From: Micromonosporaceae bacterium KJ-029
GTDB taxonomy: Bacteria; Actinomycetota; Actinomycetes; Mycobacteriales; Micromonosporaceae
Direction: 5' to 3'
Assembly (NCBI GenBank): GCA_005402585.1
Contig: BIFP01000011.1
Span: 1-64,000 of the forward strand
DNA: 64,000 nt
The notes below the pieces were generated by a model, which was not told the DNA's origin, made no database searches, and worked only from the letters and a program-made list of their open reading frames with translations. A program made the translations under genes and the position numbers. Below, one piece after another: positions 34,741 through 44,208 of this stretch; position 1 is the first letter of the stretch; each line of letters starts with the position of its first letter.

Positions 34741-36855
34741 ATGCGCAGACTCCTTCGACCCGCCTTCGGCGTGGCCACCGCCGCCCTCGCCGTTCTCGCC
34801 TGCACCACCCCGGCCACCCCGGCCAGCGCCGCCGACGCCCCGTACGACGTGCTGATCTTCTCCAAGACGGCCGGCTTCCGGCACGACTCCATCGCGGTCG
34901 GCACCCAGGCCATCCGTGACCTGGGCGCGGCGAACAGCTTCACCGTCACCGCCACCGAGGACGCCGCCGCCTTCACCGCCACCAACCTCGCCCGATTCAG
35001 GGTGGTGGTCTTCCTCAACACCACCGGTGACGTGCTCAACGCCAGCCAGCAGACCGCCTTCGAGTCGTACATCGGCTCCGGCGGCGGCTTCGTCGGGGTG
35101 CACGCCGCCGCCGACACCGAGTACGACTGGCCCTTCTACGGCAACCTGGTCGGGGCGTACTTCCAGTCGCACCCGGCCATCCAGCAGGCCAACGTCCGGG
35201 TGGAGAACCGGGCCCACGCGGCCACCGCGCACCTGCCGCAGACCTGGACCCGCACCGACGAGTGGTACGACTACCGGGCCAACGTCCGCCCCGGCGCACG
35301 GGTGCTGGCCAACCTCGACGAGTCGTCGTATTCGGGCGGCGTGATGGGCGCAGACCACCCGATCGCCTGGTGCAAGACCTACAGCGGTGGGCGGTCCTTC
35401 TACACCGGCGGCGGGCACACCCAGGCGTCGTACGCCGACCCGGCGTTCCGGGCGCACCTGCTCGGCGGCATCCGGTACGCGGCCGGCCGCACCAAGGCCG
35501 ACTGCCGGCCGGAGACCGGCTACACCACGCTCTACAACGGCTCGACCACCGGCTGGTCCCAGGCCGGCCCGGGTGGCTTCACCAACTCCGACGCCACCCT
35601 CACCTCCTCAGGCGGGATGGGCCTGTACTGGTACAGCGCGAAGCAGTTCACCAACTACTCGCTGAAGCTGGACTGGCGGCTCAACGGGGACGACAACTCG
35701 GGAGTCTTCATCGGCTTCCCGCCGTCGAGTGATCCGTGGTCGGCGGTGAACAACGGCTACGAGATCCAGATCGACGCGACCGATGCGCCGGACCGCACCA
35801 CCGGCGCCGTCTACACCTTCAAGTCCGCCGACATCCCCGCCCGGGACGCGGCGCTCAACCCGCCCGGGGAGTGGAACACCTACGAGCTGCTGGTGGAGGG
35901 GAACCGTCTGCAGGTCTTCCTGAACGGCGCGAAGATCAACGACTTCACCAGCACCGACCCGGCCCGTTCGCTCGCCGGCCACATCGGCATCCAGAACCAC
36001 GGCGCCGGCGACGTGGCGTCGTTCCGCAACATCCGGATCAAGGAACTGGGCGGCTCGAACCCGCCGGGCGGCAACACCACGGTCCAGGCCGAGGCGTTCA
36101 GCTCGGCCAACGGGGTCACCGCGTTCGCCAAGGCCGGCGCCAACGGCGGCCAGACCCTGGGCTACATCGACCCGGGGGACTGGGCGGCGTACAACAACCT
36201 CGACCTGACCGGCGTCACCTCGTTCCGGGCCCGGGTGGTCTCCGGCGGGCCGGGCGGCACGATCCAGGTACGCACCGGCTCGCCCACCGGCACGGTGCTC
36301 GGCTCGGTGGCGGTGCCGAACACCGGCAGCTGGACCACCTTCGCCGACGTCACGACCACCCTGTCCAACGTCCCGTCCGGCCTGCGGAACGTCTACCTGA
36401 CCTTCACCGGCTCGGGCTCGGGGCTCTTCGACGTCGACGACTTCACCCTGGTGCGGGGCAGTGGTGGGACCGGCGGCACCGGCCCGATCACCGGCCTGGC
36501 CGGGAAGTGTCTGGACGTGCGGAACGGGGCCACCGCCGACGGTACGCAGATCCAGATCTACACCTGCAACGGCAGTACCGCCCAGACCTGGACGGTGACG
36601 CCGAACTCGACGATCCGGGCGTTGGGCAAGTGCCTGGACATCTCCGGTGGTGGTTCGGCGGACGGCACGAAGATCCAGTTGTGGACGTGCAACGGCAGCG
36701 GGGCGCAGAACTGGTCGGCGCAGGCGAACGGGACCCTGCGTAATCCGCAGTCGGGCAAGTGCCTGGACGTGTCGAACAACAGCTCGGCCGACGGCCAGGC
36801 GGTGCACCTCTGGACCTGCCACACCGGCGCCAACCAACGCTGGGTGCTTCCCTGA
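34741..36855 (+). CDS. Secreted ThuA-like/DUF1080 protein with CBM6 and ricin-lectin modules
   Basis: A 704-residue exported protein. Signal peptide about 1-30 (ending ASA); ThuA-like class-I glutamine-amidotransferase fold about 33-255 (VLIFSKTAGFRHDSI, GGGFVGVHAAADTEYDW); DUF1080, the 3-keto-disaccharide hydrolase/LamG-like domain, about 260-435 (LKLDWRLNGDDNSGVFIGFP); CBM6-like module about 445-575; ricin-type lectin about 580-704. ThuA and DUF1080 both belong to 3-keto-sugar metabolism in other bacteria, so this fits hydrolysis of oxidised glycosides. The lectin DNA nearly equals that of the preceding gene. Confidence 0.9.
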   Translation: MRRLLRPAFGVATAALAVLACTTPATPASAADAPYDVLIFSKTAGFRHDSIAVGTQAIRDLGAANSFTVTATEDAAAFTATNLARFRVVVFLNTTGDVLNASQQTAFESYIGSGGGFVGVHAAADTEYDWPFYGNLVGAYFQSHPAIQQANVRVENRAHAATAHLPQTWTRTDEWYDYRANVRPGARVLANLDESSYSGGVMGADHPIAWCKTYSGGRSFYTGGGHTQASYADPAFRAHLLGGIRYAAGRTKADCRPETGYTTLYNGSTTGWSQAGPGGFTNSDATLTSSGGMGLYWYSAKQFTNYSLKLDWRLNGDDNSGVFIGFPPSSDPWSAVNNGYEIQIDATDAPDRTTGAVYTFKSADIPARDAALNPPGEWNTYELLVEGNRLQVFLNGAKINDFTSTDPARSLAGHIGIQNHGAGDVASFRNIRIKELGGSNPPGGNTTVQAEAFSSANGVTAFAKAGANGGQTLGYIDPGDWAAYNNLDLTGVTSFRARVVSGGPGGTIQVRTGSPTGTVLGSVAVPNTGSWTTFADVTTTLSNVPSGLRNVYLTFTGSGSGLFDVDDFTLVRGSGGTGGTGPITGLAGKCLDVRNGATADGTQIQIYTCNGSTAQTWTVTPNSTIRALGKCLDISGGGSADGTKIQLWTCNGSGAQNWSAQANGTLRNPQSGKCLDVSNNSSADGQAVHLWTCHTGANQRWVLP

Positions 36856-36905
36856 AAGGCGGGGCCCCCTGTTAACGCCTGGCGTTGTACAGGGGGCCCT
36901 TTTTA
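36856..36905. repeat. GGGGCCC/AACGCC-type repeat, copy 3, terminator-like
   Basis: GGCGGGGCCCCCTGTTAACG and ACAGGGGGCCCTTTTTAA enclose the palindrome AACGCCTGGCGTT. It starts at the base after the stop codon and ends in a short T run (CCTTTTTAA), so it looks like a functional intrinsic terminator. Confidence 0.85.
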
Positions 36906-37096
36906 ACCGCGCGCCGCCCGCCTAGAGTGAAGGCGGCGACCGCGAGGTGGCCGGTGAGCCGACGGGAGGCGCAACCCGTCGGCCCCAGGCGCGACCGCGC
37001 CCACCGGAGCACCGTCGGGGCCGCTCCATCCGGTCGTCCCTCGCCCCGGTCACGCAGGTACGGAATCCCCATCACCATGACAGGGGAGAAGGACAC

Positions 37097-38104
37097 ATGG
37101 CGCGACCGATCACGCTGTTCACCGGCCAGTGGGCCGACCTTCCGTTCGACGAGGTGTGCCGGCTCGCCGCCGAGTGGGGCTACGACGGCCTGGAGATCGC
37201 CTGCTGGGGCGACCACTTCGAGGTCGACAAGGCCCTGGCCGACGAGTCGTACGTCGACCGGAAGCGGGAGACGCTCGCCAAGCACAACCTCCAGGTCTTT
37301 GCGATCTCCAACCACCTCGTCGGCCAGGCGGTCTGCGACCATCCGATCGACGAGCGGCACCAGGACATCCTGCCCGCCCGGATCTGGGGGGACGGCGAGC
37401 CCGAAGGGGTACGCCAGCGCGCCGCCGAGGAGATCAAGGACACCGCCCGCGCGGCGGCGAAGCTCGGCGTGAACACCGTCATCGGCTTCACCGGCTCGTC
37501 GATCTGGCACACCCTGGCGATGTTCCCGCCGGTGCCGCCGTCGATGATCGAGCGGGGGTACCAGGACTTCGCCGACCGGTGGAATCCGATCCTGGACGTC
37601 TTCGACGAGGTCGGCGTGCGCTTCGCCCACGAGGTGCACCCGAGCGAGATCGCGTACGACTACTGGACGACGAAGCGGACGCTGGAGGCGATCGGGCACC
37701 GGCCGGCGTTCGGGCTGAACTGGGACCCGTCGCACTTCGTGTGGCAGGAACTCGACCCGGTGAACTTCATCTTCGACTTCGCCGACCGGATCTACCACGT
37801 CGACTGCAAGGACGCCAAGGTGCGTACCGGCGACGGACGGCGCGGACGGCTCGCCTCCCACCTGCCATGGGCGGACATGCGGCGGGGCTGGGACTTCGTC
37901 TCGACCGGGCACGGCGACGTGCCCTGGGAGGACTGCTTCCGGGCGCTGAACGCGATCGGCTACGACGGGCCGATCTCGATCGAGTGGGAGGACGCCGGCA
38001 TGGACCGGCTGGTGGGCGCACCGGAGGCGCTCCAGTTCGTCCGCCGGCTCGCCTTCGACGCCCCGAGCGCCGCCTTCGACGCGGCGTTCAGCAGCAAGGA
38101 CTGA
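37097..38104 (+). CDS. Sugar phosphate isomerase/epimerase-like TIM-barrel protein (cytoplasmic)
   Basis: A 335-residue xylose-isomerase-like TIM barrel without a signal peptide. Features are [20 protein letters not shown] at strand one, [14 protein letters not shown], the likely metal ligand Glu in [15 protein letters not shown], Asp-His in [11 protein letters not shown], and the closing [21 protein letters not shown] precedes ATG 37097. This subgroup usually sits with Gfo/Idh dehydrogenases and ThuA proteins, so it probably handles a keto-sugar or sugar acid inside the cell. Exact reaction unknown. Confidence 0.9.
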   Translation: MARPITLFTGQWADLPFDEVCRLAAEWGYDGLEIACWGDHFEVDKALADESYVDRKRETLAKHNLQVFAISNHLVGQAVCDHPIDERHQDILPARIWGDGEPEGVRQRAAEEIKDTARAAAKLGVNTVIGFTGSSIWHTLAMFPPVPPSMIERGYQDFADRWNPILDVFDEVGVRFAHEVHPSEIAYDYWTTKRTLEAIGHRPAFGLNWDPSHFVWQELDPVNFIFDFADRIYHVDCKDAKVRTGDGRRGRLASHLPWADMRRGWDFVSTGHGDVPWEDCFRALNAIGYDGPISIEWEDAGMDRLVGAPEALQFVRRLAFDAPSAAFDAAFSSKD

Positions 38105-38110
38105 ACCAGC

Positions 38111-38149
38111 GCGGGCCCGGGGCCGGCGGTGAGCCGGCGCCGGGCCCGC
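38111..38149. terminator. Bidirectional terminator between isomerase and ROK genes
   Basis: Arms GCGGGCCCGG (38111-38120) and CCGGGCCCGC (38140-38149) with an inner GCCGGC pair close into a 39-base hairpin seven bases after the isomerase stop, between convergent genes. Confidence 0.82.
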
Positions 38150-38233
38150 GTCGTCCTGACAACCAGATGGCGGCGCCGGACCGTGGCCGGGCGCCCGGAC
38201 AGGTCGGCGCCAGCCTCGTCCTGGCCGCTCGGG

Positions 38234-39415
38234 TCAGCCGCTGGTGAAGACGTGCTCACTGGCCAACCGGGCCGTGCCCACCAGCCCGGCCCGCTCCGCC
38301 AGGTCGGAGAGGACGACCGGCATGGTGCCGGTGGCCTGCGGCGCCGACCGGCGGTAGACCACGCCACGGATCTCGGAGAGCAGGATGTGCCCGAGCCCGT
38401 CCGGCGCGCCGCCGATCACCACGATGCCCGGGTTGAAGAAGCTGACCAGGCCGACGAGCACCCGGCCGAGGCGGCGGGCGGCGTCGCGTACCAGTTCCTG
38501 CGCGGCCGGGTCGCCGGCGGTGGCCGCCGCGGCGACGTCCGGCACGGTGAGCGTGCCCGCCGTGGTCAGCCGGGCGGACAGTGCGCTGGAGCGGCCCGAG
38601 CGAGCCGCGGCCAGCGCCGCCCGGACCAGCCCGGCGTCGCCGGAGTACGCCTCGAGGCAGCCGACCTCACCGCAGACGCAGGTCGGCCCGTCCTCGCCGA
38701 TCGGCAGGTGCGCGATGTCGCCCGCGCTGCTGGTGGCGCCGCGATAGAGCGTGCCGCCGAGCACCAGGCCGCAGCCGATCGCCGTGCCGAGCTTCAGGTA
38801 GAGGAAGTCGTCGAAGGTGCGGCCGATCCCGGCGTGCTGCTCACCGAGGGCCAGCACGTTCGCGTCGTTGTCGACCAGTGCGGGACAGCCGAGTTCGGTG
38901 GCGAACGCGTCCCGGACGGGGAAGCGCTGCCAGCCGGGCAGGGCGGCCGGTGCGATGGAGGTGCCGTCGCCGTCGACCGGACCGGGCAGCGCGACGCCGA
39001 CCCCGGTGAACTCGGCGACGCCCAGTTCGGCGCGGAGCTTGTCGAGCAGGTCCACGGCTCGACCGATCACCGGTTCCGGCCCGCCGCGTACGTCCGCCGG
39101 CTCGCCGGTCTCGGCCAGTACGTTCAGCTCACCGTCGGTCACCGCCACGGTGATCCGGTCCGCCGCCACGACCACCCCGGCGAAGCGCACTCCGGCGGCG
39201 AGGCGCAGCAACGACGACCGCCGCCCGCCGCGGGAAGCCGCCAGCCCGGCGGTCTCGACCAGGCCCCGGGTGACGAGCCGGTCGAGCTCGGTGGTGAGTG
39301 TCGAACGGGACAGGCCCAGGGTGTCGCCCAGCTCCACCCGGGACCGGGGACCGTCGTCACGCAGCAACCGGACCATCCGTGCCTGCTGCGGGTTCTCCGG
39401 ACGGACGAGTGTCAT
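38234..39415 (-). CDS. ROK family transcriptional regulator
   Basis: A 393-residue ROK repressor: N-terminal winged helix (SRVELGDTLGLSRSTLTTELDRLV) and sugar-kinase-like domain with LVDNDANVLALGE and the zinc motif CVCGEVGCLEA. ATG 39415 is chosen over 39445 because GGGAGG lies eight bases before it. It resembles the regulator at 16376 in length and in motifs. Flanked by sugar-isomerase-like genes, it probably controls the secreted oxidase locus, perhaps through palindromes B and C. Effector unknown. Confidence 0.9.
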   Translation of the reverse strand: MTLVRPENPQQARMVRLLRDDGPRSRVELGDTLGLSRSTLTTELDRLVTRGLVETAGLAASRGGRRSSLLRLAAGVRFAGVVVAADRITVAVTDGELNVLAETGEPADVRGGPEPVIGRAVDLLDKLRAELGVAEFTGVGVALPGPVDGDGTSIAPAALPGWQRFPVRDAFATELGCPALVDNDANVLALGEQHAGIGRTFDDFLYLKLGTAIGCGLVLGGTLYRGATSSAGDIAHLPIGEDGPTCVCGEVGCLEAYSGDAGLVRAALAAARSGRSSALSARLTTAGTLTVPDVAAAATAGDPAAQELVRDAARRLGRVLVGLVSFFNPGIVVIGGAPDGLGHILLSEIRGVVYRRSAPQATGTMPVVLSDLAERAGLVGTARLASEHVFTSG

Positions 39416-39471
39416 CACGATCACCTCCCGTCCGGAGTCTTCCATGACGGTGTTTCCGGCCTGTGGCCAGC

Positions 39472-39503
39472 AGGGGCCGCATCCGTCACCGGATGCGGCC
39501 CCT
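39472..39503 (-). terminator. Terminator of the Tat-exported isomerase-like gene
   Basis: Perfect 13-base arms AGGGGCCGCATCC (39472-39484) and GGATGCGGCCCCT (39491-39503), six-base loop, 56 bases beyond the stop of the gene ending at 39559. Confidence 0.78.
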
Positions 39504-39513
39504 CTGGTGAAAC

Positions 39514-39572
39514 GTCGGGTCGGTCAGCCCCACAGACCCGACCATGCTGTCGGGTCGATCAGCCCCGCAGAC
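39514..39572. repeat. 24-base direct repeat at the isomerase-like gene end
   Basis: GTCGGGTCGGTCAGCCCCAC (39514 on) recurs as GTCGGGTCGATCAGCCCCGC (39549 on), period 35, with two mismatches over 24 bases. The second copy contains the stop codon and last codons of the minus-strand gene, so a small tandem duplication of the gene end is likely. Confidence 0.6.
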
Positions 39573-40629
39573 TCGCCATGTGCTGGTAGCTCTGCTCGGC
39601 GAACCGCAGCGAGCGGCCCGGGTCGGCGGTGCCGCCCGGCGCGGTGTCCTGCTCCCACATCGGGTTGTGGTAGCCCTTGGCGCCCATGTTTGCGAAGAAG
39701 CCGCCGTAGTCGATGTCGCCCGCGCCCAGCGGCGTCATCTCGTAGCCGTTGGTGAGAGCCGGGTCGTACCGGCCGTCCTTCGCGTGGAACAGCGGGAACC
39801 GCTTGGTCCGGGCCGCCACCGTCGCCAGCGGGTCGAAGACGTTGGTCTGCACCTGGCCGTCGGCGTCGGTGTAGGTGCGGTACCGGTGCTGGGCCACGTG
39901 CGCCCAGTAGATGTCCATCTCGAACCAGACGTACTTCGGGTCGGTGATCCCGAAGAAGTACTCCAGCTTCCGCACGCCGGAGGACCGGGTCGGGCGGCCC
40001 AGGCCGTCCAGCGGCCCGCTGTCGAGCAGGAAGTTGTACGCGGCGTCGTGGTTGTGCGTGTACAGCTTCAGGTTCCGGGCGGCGGCCATCTCGCCGAAGA
40101 AGTTCCAGCGGTCCGCGGCGAGGTCCCAGTCGGCCTTGTAGTTGCTGTTGGTCGGGTCGCTGCCGGTGCCGATGTGCTTCATGCCGAGGATCTCGGCGGT
40201 GTCCAGCGTCCGCTCGAAGGCGGCGATGGTGTCCGGCGTGACGGTGCTGGGGATCGAGGCGTGCGAGCCGTTGGCGCTCAGCCCGTTGTCGTCCAGGACC
40301 TTGCGGATCTCCTCCGGGGTGATCTGCCGGCCCAGGATCCCGGTGTTCTGGGTGTAGCCGGCGAACTCGATCTCCCGGTAGCCGATCTCGGCGAGTCGGC
40401 CGAGCACGCGCTCGAAGCCGTACGGCACTCCGCTGGTGTCCGGGGCGGCGCTGATCCGGTCGCGGACGCTGTAGAGGATGATTCCGCGCTTGGGCTTGGG
40501 CACGAGCAGGCCGTTGCCGGCGCTGGCGGGGGAGCCGAAGCCGGCGGCGCCGACGGCCGCCGCGCCGGCGACACCGGCGACCGCGCCGAGTATCCGGCGG
40601 CGGCTCATTCCGTGCTGACTGTCGTTCAT
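39559..40629 (-). CDS. Tat-exported sugar isomerase/epimerase-like TIM-barrel protein
   Basis: A 356-residue protein whose N-terminus carries the twin-arginine motif MSRRRILGAVAGVAGAAA and a cleavage region near GSPASA, so it is exported folded. The mature part is a xylose-isomerase-like TIM barrel: RGIILYSVRDRI, YREIEFAGYT, KLYTHNHDAAYNF, and VWFEMDIYWAHVA with candidate metal ligands His, Glu and Asp. Export of this fold suggests action on an extracytoplasmic sugar with the secreted dehydrogenases next door. ATG 40629 is used although AGGAG is very close; 40608 is an alternative. Confidence 0.88.
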   Translation of the reverse strand: MNDSQHGMSRRRILGAVAGVAGAAAVGAAGFGSPASAGNGLLVPKPKRGIILYSVRDRISAAPDTSGVPYGFERVLGRLAEIGYREIEFAGYTQNTGILGRQITPEEIRKVLDDNGLSANGSHASIPSTVTPDTIAAFERTLDTAEILGMKHIGTGSDPTNSNYKADWDLAADRWNFFGEMAAARNLKLYTHNHDAAYNFLLDSGPLDGLGRPTRSSGVRKLEYFFGITDPKYVWFEMDIYWAHVAQHRYRTYTDADGQVQTNVFDPLATVAARTKRFPLFHAKDGRYDPALTNGYEMTPLGAGDIDYGGFFANMGAKGYHNPMWEQDTAPGGTADPGRSLRFAEQSYQHMASLRG

Positions 40630-40664
40630 CTCCTGCTGCCTTTCTCGGTGGTATCTCGGTGGGT

Positions 40665-40694
40665 GGCCGGGGCCGCCGCGCGGCGGCCCCGGCC
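40665..40694 (-). terminator. Hairpin between two minus-strand genes
   Basis: Perfect 13-base arms GGCCGGGGCCGCC (40665-40677) and GGCGGCCCCGGCC (40682-40694) with a four-base loop, just beyond the stop of the large ThuA/dehydrogenase gene and before the isomerase-like gene. It may reduce read-through. Confidence 0.75.
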
Positions 40695-40702
40695 GGGTGG
40701 TG

Positions 40703-43700
40703 TTACGGGGTGATGCCGATACCCGGGCCGTTGAACTGGACCCAGTTGAGGTTGCCGAATCCGTTGGCCGGTCCGCCAGGGACGGTGGTGAACACAAGGT
40801 AGAGCCGGAACGCGCCGCCCGGGTCGGTGATCGGCACGGTGGTGTTGGTGAAGGCGTTGTTACCGCTGGTCGCGTTGACCGTGGCGGTGCTCAGCAGCGG
40901 GCCGGTCGGGGAGTCCTTCCGGAACTCGACGTTGAACCGCGGCTGCCCGGCGGTGGCCGCACTGCCACCGGAGGTACGCAGGGTGACCGACTGCATGTTC
41001 TTCAGGTCGATCGTGCCGTTGATCGCGATCCAGTCGCCCGGATCGAGACTGCCGCGCTGCTGCCCGCCGCCGACGTCGGCGCTGTTGCCCACGGTGGTCC
41101 CGGACTGGTCCCGGGCGAACTCCGGCTGTTGCAGCTTGTCCTGGATGATCTGCTGCTCGACCGTGGTCAGCGCGGGTACTCCGTTGGCGCCGTTGTCGGT
41201 GTACGACGCGCTGATCACGCCGTAGATGTAGCCGCCGTGTGAGGCGTCGTCGGCCAGCGTGGGCAGTACGCCGGAGCAGCCGAACTGGTTCGCCTCACCG
41301 TGCCCGTGGTCGTCGTGACCGAGCACGAAGGTCACCTCGACCCGGCTGCAGTCAATCTGACCGTCCTCCGGGTCGGTGACCGTCACCGACCAGGGGATGT
41401 CGTCACCCCAGCTGAAGAAGCCGCCCTCGGTCGGAACGTTCACCTTGATCGTCGGCGCGGTGTTGCCGACCGTGATGGTGGTGTTCGCCGACGCGCTCTT
41501 GCCGCTGGAGTCGGTGACCGTCAGTCGCGCGGTGTAGACCCCGTTGGCCGTGTACGTGTGCGTCGGGTTCGGGTCGACGGAGTCGATCGTGCCGTTGCCG
41601 TCGAAGTCCCAGGCGAACGAGATGGAGTCCCCCGGGTCCGGGTCTCGCGACCCCTCGCTGGAGAACGCCACGGTCAGCGGCGCGTGCCCGTTGGTCGGGG
41701 TCGCGTTCAGCACCGCGGTCGGCGCCCGCAGGCCCTTCACGTAGCTGAACTTCACCATCGCCGCGTCGGGGTTGATGTTGAAGAATCCATCCCCGTACGT
41801 CAGCAGGTAGAAGTTGCCGTCGGGGCCCCACATCATGTCCATCGGGTTGTCGCAGAGGAAGGGCCGGGCCGGGGTGACCGGGCCACCACCGCAGCTCAAC
41901 AGGTCGTTGATCTTCAGGATCTCACCCTGCGAGTCGAGCCGGACCTCCCGGAGGTAGTCCCGGGTGAACTCGCCGAAGAAGATCGCACCGTCGTAGTACG
42001 CGGGGAACTTCGTCTCCGACCTCAGCTCCGGGTCGTAGTCGTACTTCGCCGCGCCGTGCGGACCCACACCACCGGTGCCGAGTTCCGGGAAGAGCACCGG
42101 GCAGGTCTGGGTCGGGGTGGACAGGTAGGACTCCGGACACGGGGTCGGGGCCTGGAACGAGTACCAGAGCTCCGACTTCTCCACCGCCGGCAGGTCGACC
42201 AGGCCGGTGTTGTGGCGGGAGGTGTTCTTCGGCGCCGCGCAGTCGAACGGCGCGACCGGCGAGATCGGGTTGGTGGTCCAGTTCATCTCGAAGTACGGCA
42301 GGTTCGGCTGCACACACATCGGCCAGCCGTAGTTGGACGGCTTGTCGACCACCATCATCCGCCCGGTGCCCGCCGGTCCACGGCCGACCGCCGCGGTCGA
42401 GGAGTCGGGGGAGTAGTCGGTGATGTAGGCGACGTCGTTCTTGTCGAGGGTGATCCGGAACGGGTTCCGGAAGCCCATCGCGTAGATCTCCGGCCGGGTC
42501 TTGTCACCCGGGTACTCCGCCTCGGGGAAGAGGTTCCCCTCCGGGATGGTGTAGCTGCCGTCCGGCTGCACCTTGATCCGCAGGATCTTGCCGCGCAGGT
42601 CGTTGGTGTTGGCGGAGCTGCGCCGGGCGTCCACGAACGGTGCCTGGTAGACGCCGCTGGCGCTCACCGAGTCGTTGTGCGGGGAGAAGCCGCCGGAGCC
42701 ACCGCCGCCGGCCGGGGTGTCGTCCCCGGTGACCAGCCAGAGGTTGTTGTCCGAGTCGAAGGCGATGTCACCGGCCACGTGGCAGCAGGCGCCCCGGTCC
42801 ACCGGCACCTGCATGATCTTCTGCTCGGTGGTCACGTCGAGCGAGGGATTCTCCCCGTCGACGAACTTGAACCGGGAGAGCTGGAAGTAGCCCTTCCACT
42901 GGTCCCACGCGGCCGGGTTGGTGCTGGTGGTCGGCGCGCCGCCGGTGGGGGTGTCGAGCGGCGGTGCGTAGAAGAGGTAGACCCACTTGTTGGTGGCGAA
43001 GTCCTTGTCGATCGCCGGGCCGTACATCCCGTCCTCGCTGTGGGTGTAGACCGGGATCTGGGCCAGCACGGTCGTCCGGTTGCCGTCCGGCTCGTGCAGC
43101 CGGACCCCGCCGCGACGGTCGGTCTGGATGACCCGTCCGTCGGGCAGCACGTCGAAGCCGATCGGCTCGTTGACGTTGGGTTGCGCGCCGATGACGGTCA
43201 TCTGGTAGTTGGCCAGCACCGTCGCGCCGCAGTCGCCGTTCGTGGTGCCGGACGCCCACTGGATCGCCCCACCGAGGTGGGCGCGCAGGTCGGCGCTGCG
43301 GTAGCTCTCCGGGGTGGCGCCGAGTCCGGTGTAGAACGAGCGACCGCCCTGGTAGTCCTTGCACCAGGTGATCGGGTGGTCGAAGCCCATGGTGCCGCCG
43401 CTGTACGACCTCTCGTCCACCGTGGCCAGGACGTGCGAGACGCCCCGGACGTTGGCTGCGAAGTTGTACCACCGGTCGGTCGTGTTCCACCGCTCGGGCA
43501 GCGTGGCCGAGGCCGGGTGCACCCGGTCGGCAACGGTCACCGTCGCGGCGCTGGCCGAGGTGGCGGCACCGACAGCGCGGGTGCCGAGGATGTTGTCGAG
43601 GAAGGTCCAGCCCGGCTGCGCCTCGATCGCCGAGTGCACGCCGACGAAGCCGCCGCCGTCGCGGTAGTACTGCTCGAACGCCGTCCGCTGGGCGGCGTTC

Positions 43701-44047
43701 AGCACATCGCCCGAGGTGTTCAGGAACACCACCGTGCGGAACTGCTTCAGGTGCGGTTCGTCGAACTTGCGGGCGTCGTCGGTGACGTGGACCGAGAACC
43801 GCCGGTCCTTGCCGAGTTGCTTGATCGCGTCGACGCCGGCGGCGGTGGCGGGGTGGGTGCCGCCGGCCGACCGGGTGAAGACGAGCACTTTGTACTGGAT
43901 GCCGTTGCTCTGGGCTGCCGGCTCGCCCGACACCGGCGCTGCCTGCACCGGTGCCGCCTGCTGCGGCTCGGTCGCGACCAGGGTCGCGCCGACGAGGGTG
44001 AGAAGGCTCAGGTAGGTGAGGGCCCTTCGGCCGATGGGTCTGCGCAT
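40703..44047 (-). CDS. Secreted ThuA-PQQ-type sugar dehydrogenase fusion with PKD and carbohydrate-binding module
   Basis: A 1114-residue exported protein. Signal peptide about 1-40; ThuA-like domain about 50-265 (VLVFTRSAGGTHPAT, GGGFVGVHSAIEAQPGW, PITWCKDYQGGRSFY); glucose/sorbosone-dehydrogenase propeller about 270-730 (ACCHVAGDIAFDSDNNLWLV, IYAMGFRNPFRI); PKD domain about 735-820 (FAWDFDGNGTIDSVDPN); an Ig-like region; a C-terminal CBM6-like module. It joins in one chain the two activities split between the genes at 31794 and 34741, and lacks their lectin. ATG 44047 has GCGAGG five bases upstream. Palindrome C lies 162 bases before the start. Confidence 0.9.
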   Translation of the reverse strand: MRRPIGRRALTYLSLLTLVGATLVATEPQQAAPVQAAPVSGEPAAQSNGIQYKVLVFTRSAGGTHPATAAGVDAIKQLGKDRRFSVHVTDDARKFDEPHLKQFRTVVFLNTSGDVLNAAQRTAFEQYYRDGGGFVGVHSAIEAQPGWTFLDNILGTRAVGAATSASAATVTVADRVHPASATLPERWNTTDRWYNFAANVRGVSHVLATVDERSYSGGTMGFDHPITWCKDYQGGRSFYTGLGATPESYRSADLRAHLGGAIQWASGTTNGDCGATVLANYQMTVIGAQPNVNEPIGFDVLPDGRVIQTDRRGGVRLHEPDGNRTTVLAQIPVYTHSEDGMYGPAIDKDFATNKWVYLFYAPPLDTPTGGAPTTSTNPAAWDQWKGYFQLSRFKFVDGENPSLDVTTEQKIMQVPVDRGACCHVAGDIAFDSDNNLWLVTGDDTPAGGGGSGGFSPHNDSVSASGVYQAPFVDARRSSANTNDLRGKILRIKVQPDGSYTIPEGNLFPEAEYPGDKTRPEIYAMGFRNPFRITLDKNDVAYITDYSPDSSTAAVGRGPAGTGRMMVVDKPSNYGWPMCVQPNLPYFEMNWTTNPISPVAPFDCAAPKNTSRHNTGLVDLPAVEKSELWYSFQAPTPCPESYLSTPTQTCPVLFPELGTGGVGPHGAAKYDYDPELRSETKFPAYYDGAIFFGEFTRDYLREVRLDSQGEILKINDLLSCGGGPVTPARPFLCDNPMDMMWGPDGNFYLLTYGDGFFNINPDAAMVKFSYVKGLRAPTAVLNATPTNGHAPLTVAFSSEGSRDPDPGDSISFAWDFDGNGTIDSVDPNPTHTYTANGVYTARLTVTDSSGKSASANTTITVGNTAPTIKVNVPTEGGFFSWGDDIPWSVTVTDPEDGQIDCSRVEVTFVLGHDDHGHGEANQFGCSGVLPTLADDASHGGYIYGVISASYTDNGANGVPALTTVEQQIIQDKLQQPEFARDQSGTTVGNSADVGGGQQRGSLDPGDWIAINGTIDLKNMQSVTLRTSGGSAATAGQPRFNVEFRKDSPTGPLLSTATVNATSGNNAFTNTTVPITDPGGAFRLYLVFTTVPGGPANGFGNLNWVQFNGPGIGITP

Positions 44048-44208
44048 CGAACCTCGCTCTGATCGGGTCAGGTCCGCCTCGGCGCCGCTACGACGCCGAG
44101 GTGGTCCGGGGGGATACCTACGAGCCTGGCCAGGTCTAAGGAGGACGATATTTGTGACCGACATCAAAGAGAAGAGGTTGACGGCAGAAGTTCTTGACGA
44201 ACCTGCTC

